Source: JBGOUV01 sp041477815 (GTDB lineage Bacteria > Acidobacteriota > Terriglobia > Bryobacterales > JACQDG01). From it: a stretch of 44,225 bases of DNA. This document shows positions 35,733-43,637 of this stretch, in pieces (within the stretch, counting starts at the first letter, position 1; the number at the start of each line of letters is the position of its first letter). The DNA lies in NCBI GenBank assembly GCA_041477815.1, contig JBGOUV010000006.1, positions 1-44,225 on the forward strand, given 5' to 3'. Below the pieces are notes generated by a model. It ran no database searches. It had not been told where the DNA came from and was given only the letters and a program-made list of their open reading frames with translations. The translations under genes were made by a program, and so were the position numbers.

Positions 35733-35806
35733 GCTCCCGTAGCCCAGTGGCAGAGCAGCCGACCGATAATCGGCCGACGAAAGTTCGATTCTTTCCGGGA
35801 GCACCA
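35733..35806 (+). tRNA. tRNA-Ile (anticodon GAT)
   Basis: Acceptor GCTCCCG/CGGGAGC, discriminator A, CCA. Anticodon stem GCCGA/TCGGC with loop CCGATAA; T arm GAAAG-TTCGATT-CTTTC. C33 replaces U33. Confidence 0.9.
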
Positions 35807-35807
35807 C

Positions 35808-35882
35808 GCACCCGTGGTCTAGCGGAGCGGGCCTCGGCCTTCTAAGCCGAAGACGCTGGTTCGAATCCAGCCGGGTGTTCCA
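35808..35882 (+). tRNA. tRNA-Arg (anticodon TCT)
   Basis: Acceptor GCACCCG/CGGGTGT with a G1-U72 wobble, discriminator T, CCA. Anticodon stem TCGGC/GCCGA with loop CTTCTAA; T arm GCTGG-TTCGAAT-CCAGC. Confidence 0.88.
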
Positions 35883-35890
35883 GGCTTCGT

Positions 35891-35964
35891 TGGGAGGTTG
35901 GCTAACGGTAAGCCGCCAGTTTCTGAAACTGGCTTTCGTGGTTCGATTCCACGCCTCCCAGCCA
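35891..35964 (+). tRNA. tRNA-Gln (anticodon CTG)
   Basis: Acceptor TGGGAGG/CCTCCCA, discriminator G, CCA. Anticodon stem CCAGT/ACTGG with loop TTCTGAA; T arm CGTGG-TTCGATT-CCACG. Confidence 0.92.
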
Positions 35965-35970
35965 TTCTTC

Positions 35971-36010
35971 GCGTCCGAAGCTCCTGAGGATGAGCCTGCC
36001 GGACGCACCA
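35971..36010 (+). tRNA. Shortened tRNA-like unit 4 (40 nt, acceptor plus D arm)
   Basis: Perfect 7-bp acceptor GCGTCCG/CGGACGC, discriminator A, encoded CCA. The interior is a D-arm hairpin GCTC-CTGAGGAT-GAGC. Anticodon and T arms are absent. Confidence 0.5.
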
Positions 36011-36022
36011 GGAGTTTGCCGT

Positions 36023-36098
36023 GAGGACGTTGGCAAGCGGTCAAGCCGCCAGACTTTCAATCTGGAAATCGCGGGTTCGAATCCCGTCGTCCTTACCA
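36023..36098 (+). tRNA. tRNA-Glu (anticodon TTC)
   Basis: Acceptor GAGGACG/CGTCCTT (G1-U72 wobble), discriminator A, CCA. Anticodon stem CCAGA/TCTGG with loop CTTTCAA; T arm GCGGG-TTCGAAT-CCCGT. Confidence 0.88.
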
Positions 36099-36100
36099 GA

Positions 36101-36176
36101 GTCCCGTTCGTCCAACGGATCAGGACACGAGTCTACGAAACTCGAAATTCCGGTTCGAATCCGGAGCGGGATACCA
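36101..36176 (+). tRNA. tRNA-Arg (anticodon ACG)
   Basis: Acceptor GTCCCGT/GCGGGAT (wobbles at both ends), discriminator A, CCA. Anticodon stem CGAGT/ACTCG with loop CTACGAA; T arm TCCGG-TTCGAAT-CCGGA. A34 would need TadA conversion to inosine. Confidence 0.9.
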
Positions 36177-36181
36177 AGTTC

Positions 36182-36256
36182 GGGCGCGTCTTCCAGCGGC
36201 CAGGAGGGGGCACTGTCTATGCCTCGACGGGGGTTCGACTCCCCTAGCGCCCGCCA
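36182..36256 (+). tRNA. tRNA-Asp (anticodon GTC)
   Basis: Acceptor GGGCGCG/AGCGCCC (innermost pair G-A mismatched), discriminator G, CCA. Anticodon stem GGGCA/TGCCT with loop CTGTCTA; T arm GGGGG-TTCGACT-CCCCT. Confidence 0.85.
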
Positions 36257-36262
36257 GAATAA

Positions 36263-36335
36263 GTCGGGGTGCTCCTGGGAGAGCAGCCGGCCTCCAAAAC
36301 CGGCGCACAGTGTTCGAATCACTGCCCCGGCGCCA
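36263..36335 (+). tRNA. tRNA-Trp (anticodon CCA)
   Basis: Acceptor GTCGGGG/CCCCGGC, discriminator G, CCA. Anticodon loop CTCCAAA with stem CCGGC/ACCGG (innermost pair C-A mismatched); T arm CAGTG-TTCGAAT-CACTG. Confidence 0.88.
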
Positions 36336-36347
36336 AATAGAGGGCCA

Positions 36348-36436
36348 GGCGGACGGAGCCGCACCGCTAACGCGGTAGACGGCACTGGACCGGCGCCAGG
36401 TCCACGGCGCTGACCTACGACCACTTCCGCCACCCA
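36348..36436 (+). pseudogene. Decayed tRNA-Ser-like unit (GCT)
   Basis: GGCGGA (36348-36353) can pair with TCCGCC (36426-36431), but the 3' end reads ACCCA and no T loop is present. The loop CCGCTAA would give anticodon GCT with C33, and a long variable-arm hairpin TGGACC-GGCGCCA-GGTCCA fits serine. It is the last unit of the array and is probably non-functional. Confidence 0.45.
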
Positions 36437-36535
36437 CAAGAGTACCGTGGTGCAGATTTGCACCACTATCGACTCAACAGAATCAATAACTTGCTGAGTC
36501 GCGAGCGGAAGGGGTCGGCTTTCGCCGCAGGCCCG
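36437..36535. other. Array end region with hairpin
   Basis: Contains a perfect hairpin GTGGTGCA-GATT-TGCACCAC (36447-36466) and the inverted pair GACTCA (36471-36476) / TGAGTC. No gene is seen. It may terminate the tRNA array or the convergent RidA gene. Confidence 0.45.
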
Positions 36536-37747
36536 CTATCTAACCGCCACCACCTGCACCTGTTCCAGTTGCTGCTGGGTCACCTGGACCGTGGTGCGGG
36601 CGGGCGGGTTGTTGGGGAAGTACTGCTTGAAGATCGCGTTCATGGCGTCCATCTGGCGGATGTCCTTTAGATAGACATGGGCGTCCACGACGTGTTCCAG
36701 GTTCATTCCCGCCAGCTTCAGGATGCCCCGGATGCTCTCCAGCGAATCCCGCATCTGCGCCTCCACCGTGGCGCCGGAACCCGACTTCCCGGAGGTGTAG
36801 AGCGTATCGCGGTCCAGCACGCCGCCGTTGGAAGAGGTGGGGCTGGGGCCCGCGGAGTCCGGGACCACCCGGCCTTTGTTCGCGCGATCGCGGGTGGCGA
36901 TCATGGCGATCTCCACGCTGATCGTCGCGGGAAGCTTCGAAACGCAAAAACTGGCGCGGCTGGGCGCGGTACCCAGCCGGAAGGAGTCCTTGTAGACGGA
37001 GTTGAGCTTGCCGTACGTGCCGCCTTTGTAGCCGTCGGGATCGAGGAAGTAAACGTTCGTAAAGACGGCGTCCTGGTGCTTCAGGCCGGCGGCGGCGAGG
37101 ACCTGGCCGATGTTTTCCATGGTCTGCTTCGTCTGCCCTTCGATGGTGGCATCGAGCTCGTCGGTTTTCGGTTTGCGGCCACCGCTGCCGGAGAGGTACA
37201 GGGTGTCGCCCGCCCAGACACCGGCCCGGTAGGGACCCCGGGCCGCCGGAATCGCTCCCGCGGGCGGGACGACCAGGGAAATCTTCGACTTGTCGGCGTA
37301 AGCGATGCAGGAGACTTCGAGGTTCGCTCCGCCGGGCAGCGCGGGGAACTCGAGCGTGGTGCGAGCAGGGTAATGATCGGGACCGAAGTAGCTGCCGTAG
37401 ACCTCGTTCATCGCCCCGTACTGACCCATGTCGGCAAGCTGGACGTGACACGACACGACGTTTCCGTAGTCCATGCCGGCCGCGCGGAGCACGTGACCCA
37501 CGTTGGCCATCGCCATACGCGTCTGCTCGACGATGCCTTGGGGTTGCGCGCCGGTTTGCGGATGCTTGTCGACCTGTCCCGCGATGTAGAGCGTCTCCCC
37601 GACCAGCACGCCGGGGCTGTACGGTTTGCCCGCCTGGAACGCCTCCGGATAGAGGAACTTGCGCTGGACCTTGTACGGGCCGTCCCCGGAGAGCGCGCCC
37701 GCGGCCGTCAAAGCTGCAACGATGAGCAAAGCATGGCGGAATCTCAC
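36536..37747 (-). CDS. Exported triple-domain RidA (YjgF/UK114) protein
   Basis: A 403-residue protein starting at GTG 37747, with a signal peptide (RFRHALLIVAALTAAGALSG). Three RidA folds follow in tandem, about residues 30-155, 165-285 and 300-403. Each repeats the family order: YIAGQ/YLSGS/YTSGK strand, TRMAMANVGHVLRAAGMDYG-like helix (VGHVLRAAGM, IGQVLAAAGL, IRGILKLAGM), and the PARTTLEFPALPGGANLEV or NPPARTTVQV strand. The catalytic Arg of RidA (in P-x-R-x-x) is kept in domains 1 and 3 and as APSRASF in domain 2. RidA hydrolyses reactive enamines and imines made by PLP enzymes; normal ones are single-domain cytoplasmic trimers, so this may be a pseudo-trimer for the periplasm. It is divergent from a PLP enzyme. 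Confidence 0.85.
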   Translation of the reverse strand: MRFRHALLIVAALTAAGALSGDGPYKVQRKFLYPEAFQAGKPYSPGVLVGETLYIAGQVDKHPQTGAQPQGIVEQTRMAMANVGHVLRAAGMDYGNVVSCHVQLADMGQYGAMNEVYGSYFGPDHYPARTTLEFPALPGGANLEVSCIAYADKSKISLVVPPAGAIPAARGPYRAGVWAGDTLYLSGSGGRKPKTDELDATIEGQTKQTMENIGQVLAAAGLKHQDAVFTNVYFLDPDGYKGGTYGKLNSVYKDSFRLGTAPSRASFCVSKLPATISVEIAMIATRDRANKGRVVPDSAGPSPTSSNGGVLDRDTLYTSGKSGSGATVEAQMRDSLESIRGILKLAGMNLEHVVDAHVYLKDIRQMDAMNAIFKQYFPNNPPARTTVQVTQQQLEQVQVVAVR

Positions 37748-37818
37748 GGGACTAGGTTATCAGATCGTCTTCGACCGGCGGGCGTGCTATAGTGATCGGC
37801 AGCAGGAGGCTTCCCGTC

Positions 37819-39408
37819 ATGAAATCGAACAAGTCAGAATCGTCCGCTCTGAACCGCCGTGAGATGTTCCTGGCCGGCGCCGTCGCCGGCGTTGCCAATC
37901 TGTTAGGCCCGCGGGTCGCGAGCGCCGCCGCCGCCCGCCTCCCTGCCCGCGCCGGCGGGCCGGAAGTGTACTCGATGTTCGGCGTTAAGCCGTTCATCAA
38001 CTGCACCTCTACTTACACCATCAACGGTGGTTCGGCAATGCTGCCCGAAGTGATTGAGGCCATGAGCAACGCCGGGTATTACCCCGTCAACCTCGACGAG
38101 CTGATGGAGGGCGCCGGAAAGCGGATCGCCGAACTGCTGCACGTGGAGGCCGCCATGGTCAGCTCGGGCGCCGCCGGCTCCATGACCTGCGCCACGCTCG
38201 CTTGCGTCGCCGGGGGCGATCCCGAAAAGATGCAGCAGCTTCCCGACACGACCGGCATCAAGGGCGAGGTCATCGTCCCGCGCTGGTCGCGCAGCATCTA
38301 CGATCACGCCGTACGCACCACGGGCGTCAAGATGATCGAGGTCCAGACGCTCGAGGACCTGGAAGGAGCCTTCAGCCCGCGGACGGCGATGGCCACCGGG
38401 CAGATCAACCTGGCCGGTGAAGGCAACCCGTTCACGCTGGAGCAGTACGTCGCCGCCGCTCATAAGCGCGGCGTGCCCGTGGTGATGGACTGCGCCGACC
38501 GTCTGCCGTTGGTGCCGAATCCGTATCTTTCCCGCGGCGTCGACCTGGCCGCCTACTCCGGCGGCAAGATCGTCCGGGGGCCCCAGACCGCCGGCATGTT
38601 GCTGGGCCGCAAGGATCTCATCGCCGCCGCGTTCATGAACAGCGCCCCGCACCACGCCTTTGCGCGCGCTCTCAAGGTCAGCAAGGAAGAGGTGGCGGGC
38701 ATGGTGAAGGCCGTCGAGCTGCTGCGCACCGGCAAGCGCGACCGTGACGCCGAGGACGCCGAATGGCGCACCTGGTTCCGCCACATCACCGACACGGTAG
38801 CGAAGGTCCCCGGCGTTTCGGGCGCCATCATCGAGGCGAAAGACAAGCAGTACTATCCGACGATGAAGGTCGTTTGGGATCCGAAGAAGATCGGCATCAC
38901 GGCCGGCGAGGTCGGCAAAATGCTGCTGGAAGGCGAGCCGCGCATCATGACCCACGCCGGCCTCAGTGAAGGCGATCAGGCCAGCGAGATGCTGCTGCGT
39001 CCGGCGGCGATGTGGCCCGGAGAGTACAAGCTGGTGGCCGACCGGCTGTACGAGATCCTCAGCAAGGCGCCGGGACCACGCGCGAAACCGCAGTACGCCG
39101 CGCCGGCGGGCGACGTCGGGGGATTGTGGGAGGCCGAGTTGCGGTTCAGCGTGGGCTCGGCGCGCCACACCTTCTATCTCGATCCCAAAGGCAACAACAT
39201 CAGCGGCCAGTACACCGGCCGTCTGGTGAAGGGTCCGCTGCGGGGCCATATCGACGGCAGCCAAGTCGAGTTCAGCGGCGGCGGCCGGATCGAGGGAGCG
39301 TCCCTGCGCTACACCTACAAGGGGACCTTCGACGGCAAACAGATGTCGGGCACGGTGGAGCTCGGCGAGTACGGGACGGCGCGCTTCTCGGCTACGCGGA
39401 GAGCGTAA
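37819..39408 (+). CDS. Tat-exported SelA-like PLP-dependent enzyme with C-terminal beta domain
   Basis: A 529-residue protein. The N-terminus NRREMFLAGAVAGVANLLGP, ending RVASA, is a twin-arginine signal, which exports folded cofactor-loaded proteins. The fold-type I PLP domain (about residues 50-420) resembles SelA and the D-glucosaminate-6-phosphate ammonia-lyase group: FINCTSTYTINGGSAMLPEV, then VSSGAAGSM and YSGGKIVRGPQTAGML with the PLP lysine Lys250. About residues 430-529 form an extra beta-rich domain (FYLDPKGNNISGQYTGRLVK). Such lyases release enamine or imine intermediates, and a triple-RidA protein is divergent from it. ATG 37819 has AGGAGG nine bases upstream. It is not a true SelA because it is exported. 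Confidence 0.85.
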   Translation: MKSNKSESSALNRREMFLAGAVAGVANLLGPRVASAAAARLPARAGGPEVYSMFGVKPFINCTSTYTINGGSAMLPEVIEAMSNAGYYPVNLDELMEGAGKRIAELLHVEAAMVSSGAAGSMTCATLACVAGGDPEKMQQLPDTTGIKGEVIVPRWSRSIYDHAVRTTGVKMIEVQTLEDLEGAFSPRTAMATGQINLAGEGNPFTLEQYVAAAHKRGVPVVMDCADRLPLVPNPYLSRGVDLAAYSGGKIVRGPQTAGMLLGRKDLIAAAFMNSAPHHAFARALKVSKEEVAGMVKAVELLRTGKRDRDAEDAEWRTWFRHITDTVAKVPGVSGAIIEAKDKQYYPTMKVVWDPKKIGITAGEVGKMLLEGEPRIMTHAGLSEGDQASEMLLRPAAMWPGEYKLVADRLYEILSKAPGPRAKPQYAAPAGDVGGLWEAELRFSVGSARHTFYLDPKGNNISGQYTGRLVKGPLRGHIDGSQVEFSGGGRIEGASLRYTYKGTFDGKQMSGTVELGEYGTARFSATRRA

Positions 39409-39427
39409 AGGCCGGAGTGAAACTCCG

Positions 39428-39760
39428 TCAGGTAAACATCTCCTCAATGGTGGCCAGGGGCAGGAAAAGTCGATGGGGGACTTTCGGCAGTTCCACGAAC
39501 CCGTACTTCCTATAGAAAGCTATGGCCGCAGCGTCTTTCGCGTCCACGATGACGGCGGCCGACGCAATCTGCCTGCTTCCTGCCAAGCACCGCTGGAGCG
39601 CATCCATCAGCAATAGTTCACCCAGTCCTCGCCCGCGAAATGTGGCGCTAACAGCCAGGCGTCCGATCAGAGTCGCCGGCACTACCGGGTACTCGGGAAG
39701 CTTTCTGGCGATCTCTGGTGGGATGGCGTCAAGCCGAACGGAACACTGGGAGAGCGTGTA
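39428..39760 (-). pseudogene. 5'-truncated GNAT acetyltransferase, TacT/AtaT toxin-like
   Basis: About 110 residues remain: YTLSQCSVRLDAIPPEIARK, then LIGRLAVSATFRGRGLGELL (acetyl-CoA motif A) and VDAKDAAAIAFYRKYGF with the catalytic tyrosine. Homologous toxins of the TacT type acetylate aminoacyl-tRNAs and have about 60 further residues before YTL (including the substrate-specificity region). These are missing: the frame continues into unrelated sequence and the acyl-CoA synthetase starts 50 bp away on the other strand. No antitoxin (RHH) gene is adjacent. It is therefore a remnant. Confidence 0.75.
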
Positions 39761-39801
39761 AGTGCGCCGAGTGCGCCCGCCGGATCTCCTGGCGCTTACA
39801 C
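39756..39801. repeat. Inverted repeat at the GNAT truncation point
   Basis: GTGTAAGTGCGCC (39756-39768) and GGCGCTTACAC (39791-39801) pair around a 22-bp loop. Its left arm coincides with the point where GNAT homology stops, so it may mark a deletion or insertion border. Confidence 0.5.
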
Positions 39802-39808
39802 TAACAGC

Positions 39809-41698
39809 ATGGCCTCCTTCTCCCAGCTCTTCCACACCGGCCGGGAGATTTCTCCCCCGGCGTCCCTGGCCGCCTCGGCGCGCCTCCGCGACTACGCCTC
39901 CGAATACGCCTTCTCTATTGCCGATCCCGACGCCTTCTGGGCCGCCATCGCCCGCGAGCTGGAGTGGTTCCACCCCTGGGACCAGGTCTTCGAATGGACC
40001 TACCCCACCTTCCGCTGGTTCCTGGGCGCCCGCTGTAACATCACCCACAACTGCCTCGACCGCCACGTCCAGGCGGGGCGCGGCGACCATCTCGCCTACC
40101 TGTGGACCAACGAGGACGGCGCCGACGAGCGCATCACCTACGCCCAGCTTCTCGACCTCGTGTCCCGCCTGGCCAACGGCCTCCGCTCTCTGGGAGTCTC
40201 CCGAGGCGACCGCGTCATCGTCTACCTGCCTGCCTGCATCGAAGGCGTCGCGGCCATGCTCGCCTGCGCCCGCATCGGGGCGGTCCATTCCGTCGTCTAC
40301 GCGGGTTTCTCGGCCCCCGCCCTCCGCTCCCGCATCGACGACGCCGGGGCCGCGGTGATCCTCACCGCCGACTTCTCTCACCGCCGCGGCCGCCCCGTGG
40401 CGCTCAAATCCATCGTCGACGACGCCGTGCGCGACCTCGCCTCCCTCCGCCACATCGTCGTCCTGCGGCGGCAGGACACCCCCTTCGCCGCACCCCGCGA
40501 ACTCGACTTCCACGACCTGGTCCGAAGCCAGTCCCCCGACTGCCCCGCCGAGCCCATGGACTCCGAAGACCCCCTCTACATCCTCTACACCTCCGGCACC
40601 ACCGGCAAGCCCAAAGGAGTCGTCCACGTCCACGGCGGCTACATGGTCGGTACCTACTATCACATGACCCGGTTCTGGGATATCCGGCCCGACGACGTCT
40701 TCTTCTGCACCTCCGACCTCGGCTGGGCCGTGGGCCATTCCTATATCACCTACGCCCCCCTCCTCGCCGGAACCACCACCCTGTTCCGCGAGGGCGCCAT
40801 CGATTACCCGCACCCCGCCATCGCCTGGGAGCTCGTCGAGCGCCACCGCGCTACGGTGGTCTTCACGGCCCCCACCGCCGTGCGGATGTTCATGCGCTAC
40901 GGCGACGCCCTGCCCGCCCGCTACGACCTCCGCAGCCTCCGTTTCTTCACCTGCGCCGGCGAACCCCTCAACCCCGAGGCCTGGGACTGGGCCTACCGCG
41001 TCCTGTGCGGCTCGGGCCAATGGGGCTTCGTCGCCGACAACTGGTGGCAAACCGAAACCGGCGGACCCTGCCTGGGCACGCTCCCCGTCCTCCCCGCCCG
41101 TCTCGGCAAAATCGGCAAAGCTCTGCCCGGCGTCGTGGCCGAAGTGGTGGACCGCCAGGGCCACCCCCTACCCCCCAACCAGGGCGGACTCCTGGTGCTA
41201 CGCCGCCCCTTCCCCCACCTGTTCCGCACCGTCTGGGGCGACCCCGCCCGCTACGCCCACGACTGGAGCCTCATTCCCAATGCCTACACCACCGGCGACG
41301 TAGCCTTCTGTGATGAGGACGGCTACTTCACCGTCGCCGGCCGCGCCGACGATGTACTCAACGTAGCCGGCCACCGCATCGGCACCGCCGAAGTGGAAAG
41401 CGCCCTGATCAGCCACCCCGCCGTAGCCGAAGCCGCCGTCATCGGCCGTCCCGACCCGATCAAAGGCGAGAACATCAAGGCCTTCGTGATCCTGCGCGTG
41501 GGTCACGAAGCCTCGCCCGGCCTGGCCCAGATCCTACGGGACCACGTCCGCCAAGTCCTCTCCCCGCTCGCGGTTCCCTCAGAAATCGCCTTCCCTGAGA
41601 AACTTCCCAAGACGCGGAGCGGCAAAATCATGCGCCGCCTCCTCAAGGCTCAGGAAACCGGCGCCCCGACAGGCGATACGTCAACTTTGGAAGACTAG
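39809..41698 (+). CDS. acs: Acetyl-CoA/propionyl-CoA synthetase-type acyl-CoA ligase
   Basis: A 629-residue AMP-forming ligase that activates acetate or a short acid to the CoA ester. Motifs: YILYTSGTTGKPKGVVHVHG (P-loop, about residue 258), DNWWQTETGG (about residue 415; Trp here is typical of acetyl/propionyl enzymes), YFTVAGRADDVLNVAGHRIG and the C-terminal KTRSGKIMRR with the catalytic, acetylatable lysine. ATG 39809 is the only good start. The length matches Acs (about 640-650). It is followed after 207 bp by an enoyl-CoA hydratase, fitting fatty- or organic-acid metabolism. Confidence 0.93.
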   Translation: MASFSQLFHTGREISPPASLAASARLRDYASEYAFSIADPDAFWAAIARELEWFHPWDQVFEWTYPTFRWFLGARCNITHNCLDRHVQAGRGDHLAYLWTNEDGADERITYAQLLDLVSRLANGLRSLGVSRGDRVIVYLPACIEGVAAMLACARIGAVHSVVYAGFSAPALRSRIDDAGAAVILTADFSHRRGRPVALKSIVDDAVRDLASLRHIVVLRRQDTPFAAPRELDFHDLVRSQSPDCPAEPMDSEDPLYILYTSGTTGKPKGVVHVHGGYMVGTYYHMTRFWDIRPDDVFFCTSDLGWAVGHSYITYAPLLAGTTTLFREGAIDYPHPAIAWELVERHRATVVFTAPTAVRMFMRYGDALPARYDLRSLRFFTCAGEPLNPEAWDWAYRVLCGSGQWGFVADNWWQTETGGPCLGTLPVLPARLGKIGKALPGVVAEVVDRQGHPLPPNQGGLLVLRRPFPHLFRTVWGDPARYAHDWSLIPNAYTTGDVAFCDEDGYFTVAGRADDVLNVAGHRIGTAEVESALISHPAVAEAAVIGRPDPIKGENIKAFVILRVGHEASPGLAQILRDHVRQVLSPLAVPSEIAFPEKLPKTRSGKIMRRLLKAQETGAPTGDTSTLED

Positions 41699-41905
41699 CG
41701 CCTCGTTGCGAAAATTAGCGCACCGCCGGAAGCCGGCCGGGGGGCCGGCCGCCGGCCTAGCGGGCCGTCCCACAAGGCCGCCGGCCCGTTGGACGGGCGC
41801 GGGTCGGAAAGGCCCTGCGACCGAGGGTGGAGCGGTTGAGACCTCCTCTTCCCTGAAATTCTGGCTAGCGGGAGGTCAGGTGCAAAGTGTTATGCTGTAC
41901 CCGCC
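41699..41905. other. Intergenic region with GC-rich hairpins
   Basis: The first half (41733-41795) has strong self-complementary runs such as CCGGCCGGGGGGCCGGCC that can act as a terminator for acs. The second half should hold the promoter of the next gene; TTATGCT near 41891 is a weak -10 candidate. No gene is seen. Confidence 0.4.
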
Positions 41906-42688
<783 letters not shown>

Positions 42689-42702
42689 GCGACAATAGAG
42701 GT

Positions 42703-43188
42703 ATGGACGAACCAGTACGTTCCTGGGAGGGCAAGCTCTCCGCCGCAGGTTTCCGCTTCGCCATCGTGGTCAGCCGTTTCAACAGCTTTATCACCGAGCG
42801 GTTGCTCGGCGGGGCCCTCGACGGCCTGGTGCGCACCGGCGGCGCCCGGGAAGCGATCGAAGTCGCCCAGGTGCCCGGCTCCCGCGAGATCCCGCTGGTC
42901 GCCCGCGAGCTGGCCCGCAGCGGCCGGTTCGATGCGGTGATCTGTCTGGGCTGCGTGATCCGGGGTGAAACCACTCACTATGACTATGTCGCGGAAGAAG
43001 TCTCGAAAGGCGTCTCCCAGGTCGCCATGGAAACGGGCGTTCCCGCCATCTTCGGCGTCCTCACCTGCAACACCCTCGAACAGGCGATTGACCGGGCCGG
43101 GGCGAAAGGCGGGAACGCGGGATTCCAAGCGGCCCTGAACGCCATCGAGATGGCGCACTTGATGAAACAACTCCGGGAACGCCCGTAA
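42703..43188 (+). CDS. ribH: 6,7-dimethyl-8-ribityllumazine synthase
   Basis: A 161-residue riboflavin-pathway enzyme joining a diaminouracil and dihydroxybutanone phosphate. Signatures are IVVSRFNSFITERLLGGALD, VAQVPGSREIPLVARELA, VICLGCVIRGETTHYDYVAE (with the catalytic His) and PAIFGVLTCNTLEQAIDRAG. Length and motifs are standard for the icosahedral type. It is directly followed by nusB (two-base gap), the widespread ribH-nusB pairing. Confidence 0.97.
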   Translation: MDEPVRSWEGKLSAAGFRFAIVVSRFNSFITERLLGGALDGLVRTGGAREAIEVAQVPGSREIPLVARELARSGRFDAVICLGCVIRGETTHYDYVAEEVSKGVSQVAMETGVPAIFGVLTCNTLEQAIDRAGAKGGNAGFQAALNAIEMAHLMKQLRERP

Positions 43189-43190
43189 GT

Positions 43191-43637
43191 ATGCCGTCCC
43201 GCCACGAGTCCCGCGAGCGAGCTCTCCAGATGCTCTTCTTGTGGGACCAGAGCCGCGACGCCCCCGAGCACGTCGTCGCCCGCTACTGGGGCGGACTGTG
43301 GACCGAGGATCTCCCGCCCCACCGCGGCCCCCTCCCCGACGAGTTCGCCAACCAGCTTTTCCACGGCGCCGTCGGACGCGCCGCCGAAGCCGACCAGCGC
43401 ATCGTCGCCCACGCCGAACACTGGCGCCTGGAACGCATGTCCGGCGTCGACCGCAACATTCTCCGCCTGGCCGTCTACGAGCTCCTGGAGGCCCAAACGC
43501 CGCCGCCTGTGATCATCAACGAAGCCCTCGATATCGCCCGCCGCTTTTCCGGCGAAGAGGCCGTACACTTCATCAACGGCGTCCTGGACGCCATCCACAA
43601 GGAACTCCATGACTCAACCACAGCCCGTCAAGGTTAA
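43191..43637 (+). CDS. nusB: Transcription antitermination protein NusB
   Basis: A 148-residue NusB, a helical protein that binds boxA RNA with S10 (NusE) to prevent premature termination in rRNA operons. The start SRHESRERALQMLFLWDQSR and the end SGVDRNILRLAVYELLEAQT, then PPPVIINEALDIARRFSGEE and FINGVLDAIHKEL are typical. It overlaps the next gene by 29 bp and forms an operon with ribH. Confidence 0.96.
   Translation: MPSRHESRERALQMLFLWDQSRDAPEHVVARYWGGLWTEDLPPHRGPLPDEFANQLFHGAVGRAAEADQRIVAHAEHWRLERMSGVDRNILRLAVYELLEAQTPPPVIINEALDIARRFSGEEAVHFINGVLDAIHKELHDSTTARQG

Noticed and set aside
37819..39408. True selenocysteine synthase SelA linked to the nearby tRNA-Sec gene
   Set aside because: The protein has a Tat signal and an extra C-terminal beta domain, and lacks the SelA N-terminal tRNA-binding part; the nearness to selC is probably coincidental.
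39761..41164. Long minus-strand frame continuing upstream of the GNAT remnant
   Set aside because: The upstream 470 residues are low-complexity (G/V/D/E-rich) antisense of acs; only the last ~110 residues have family features.
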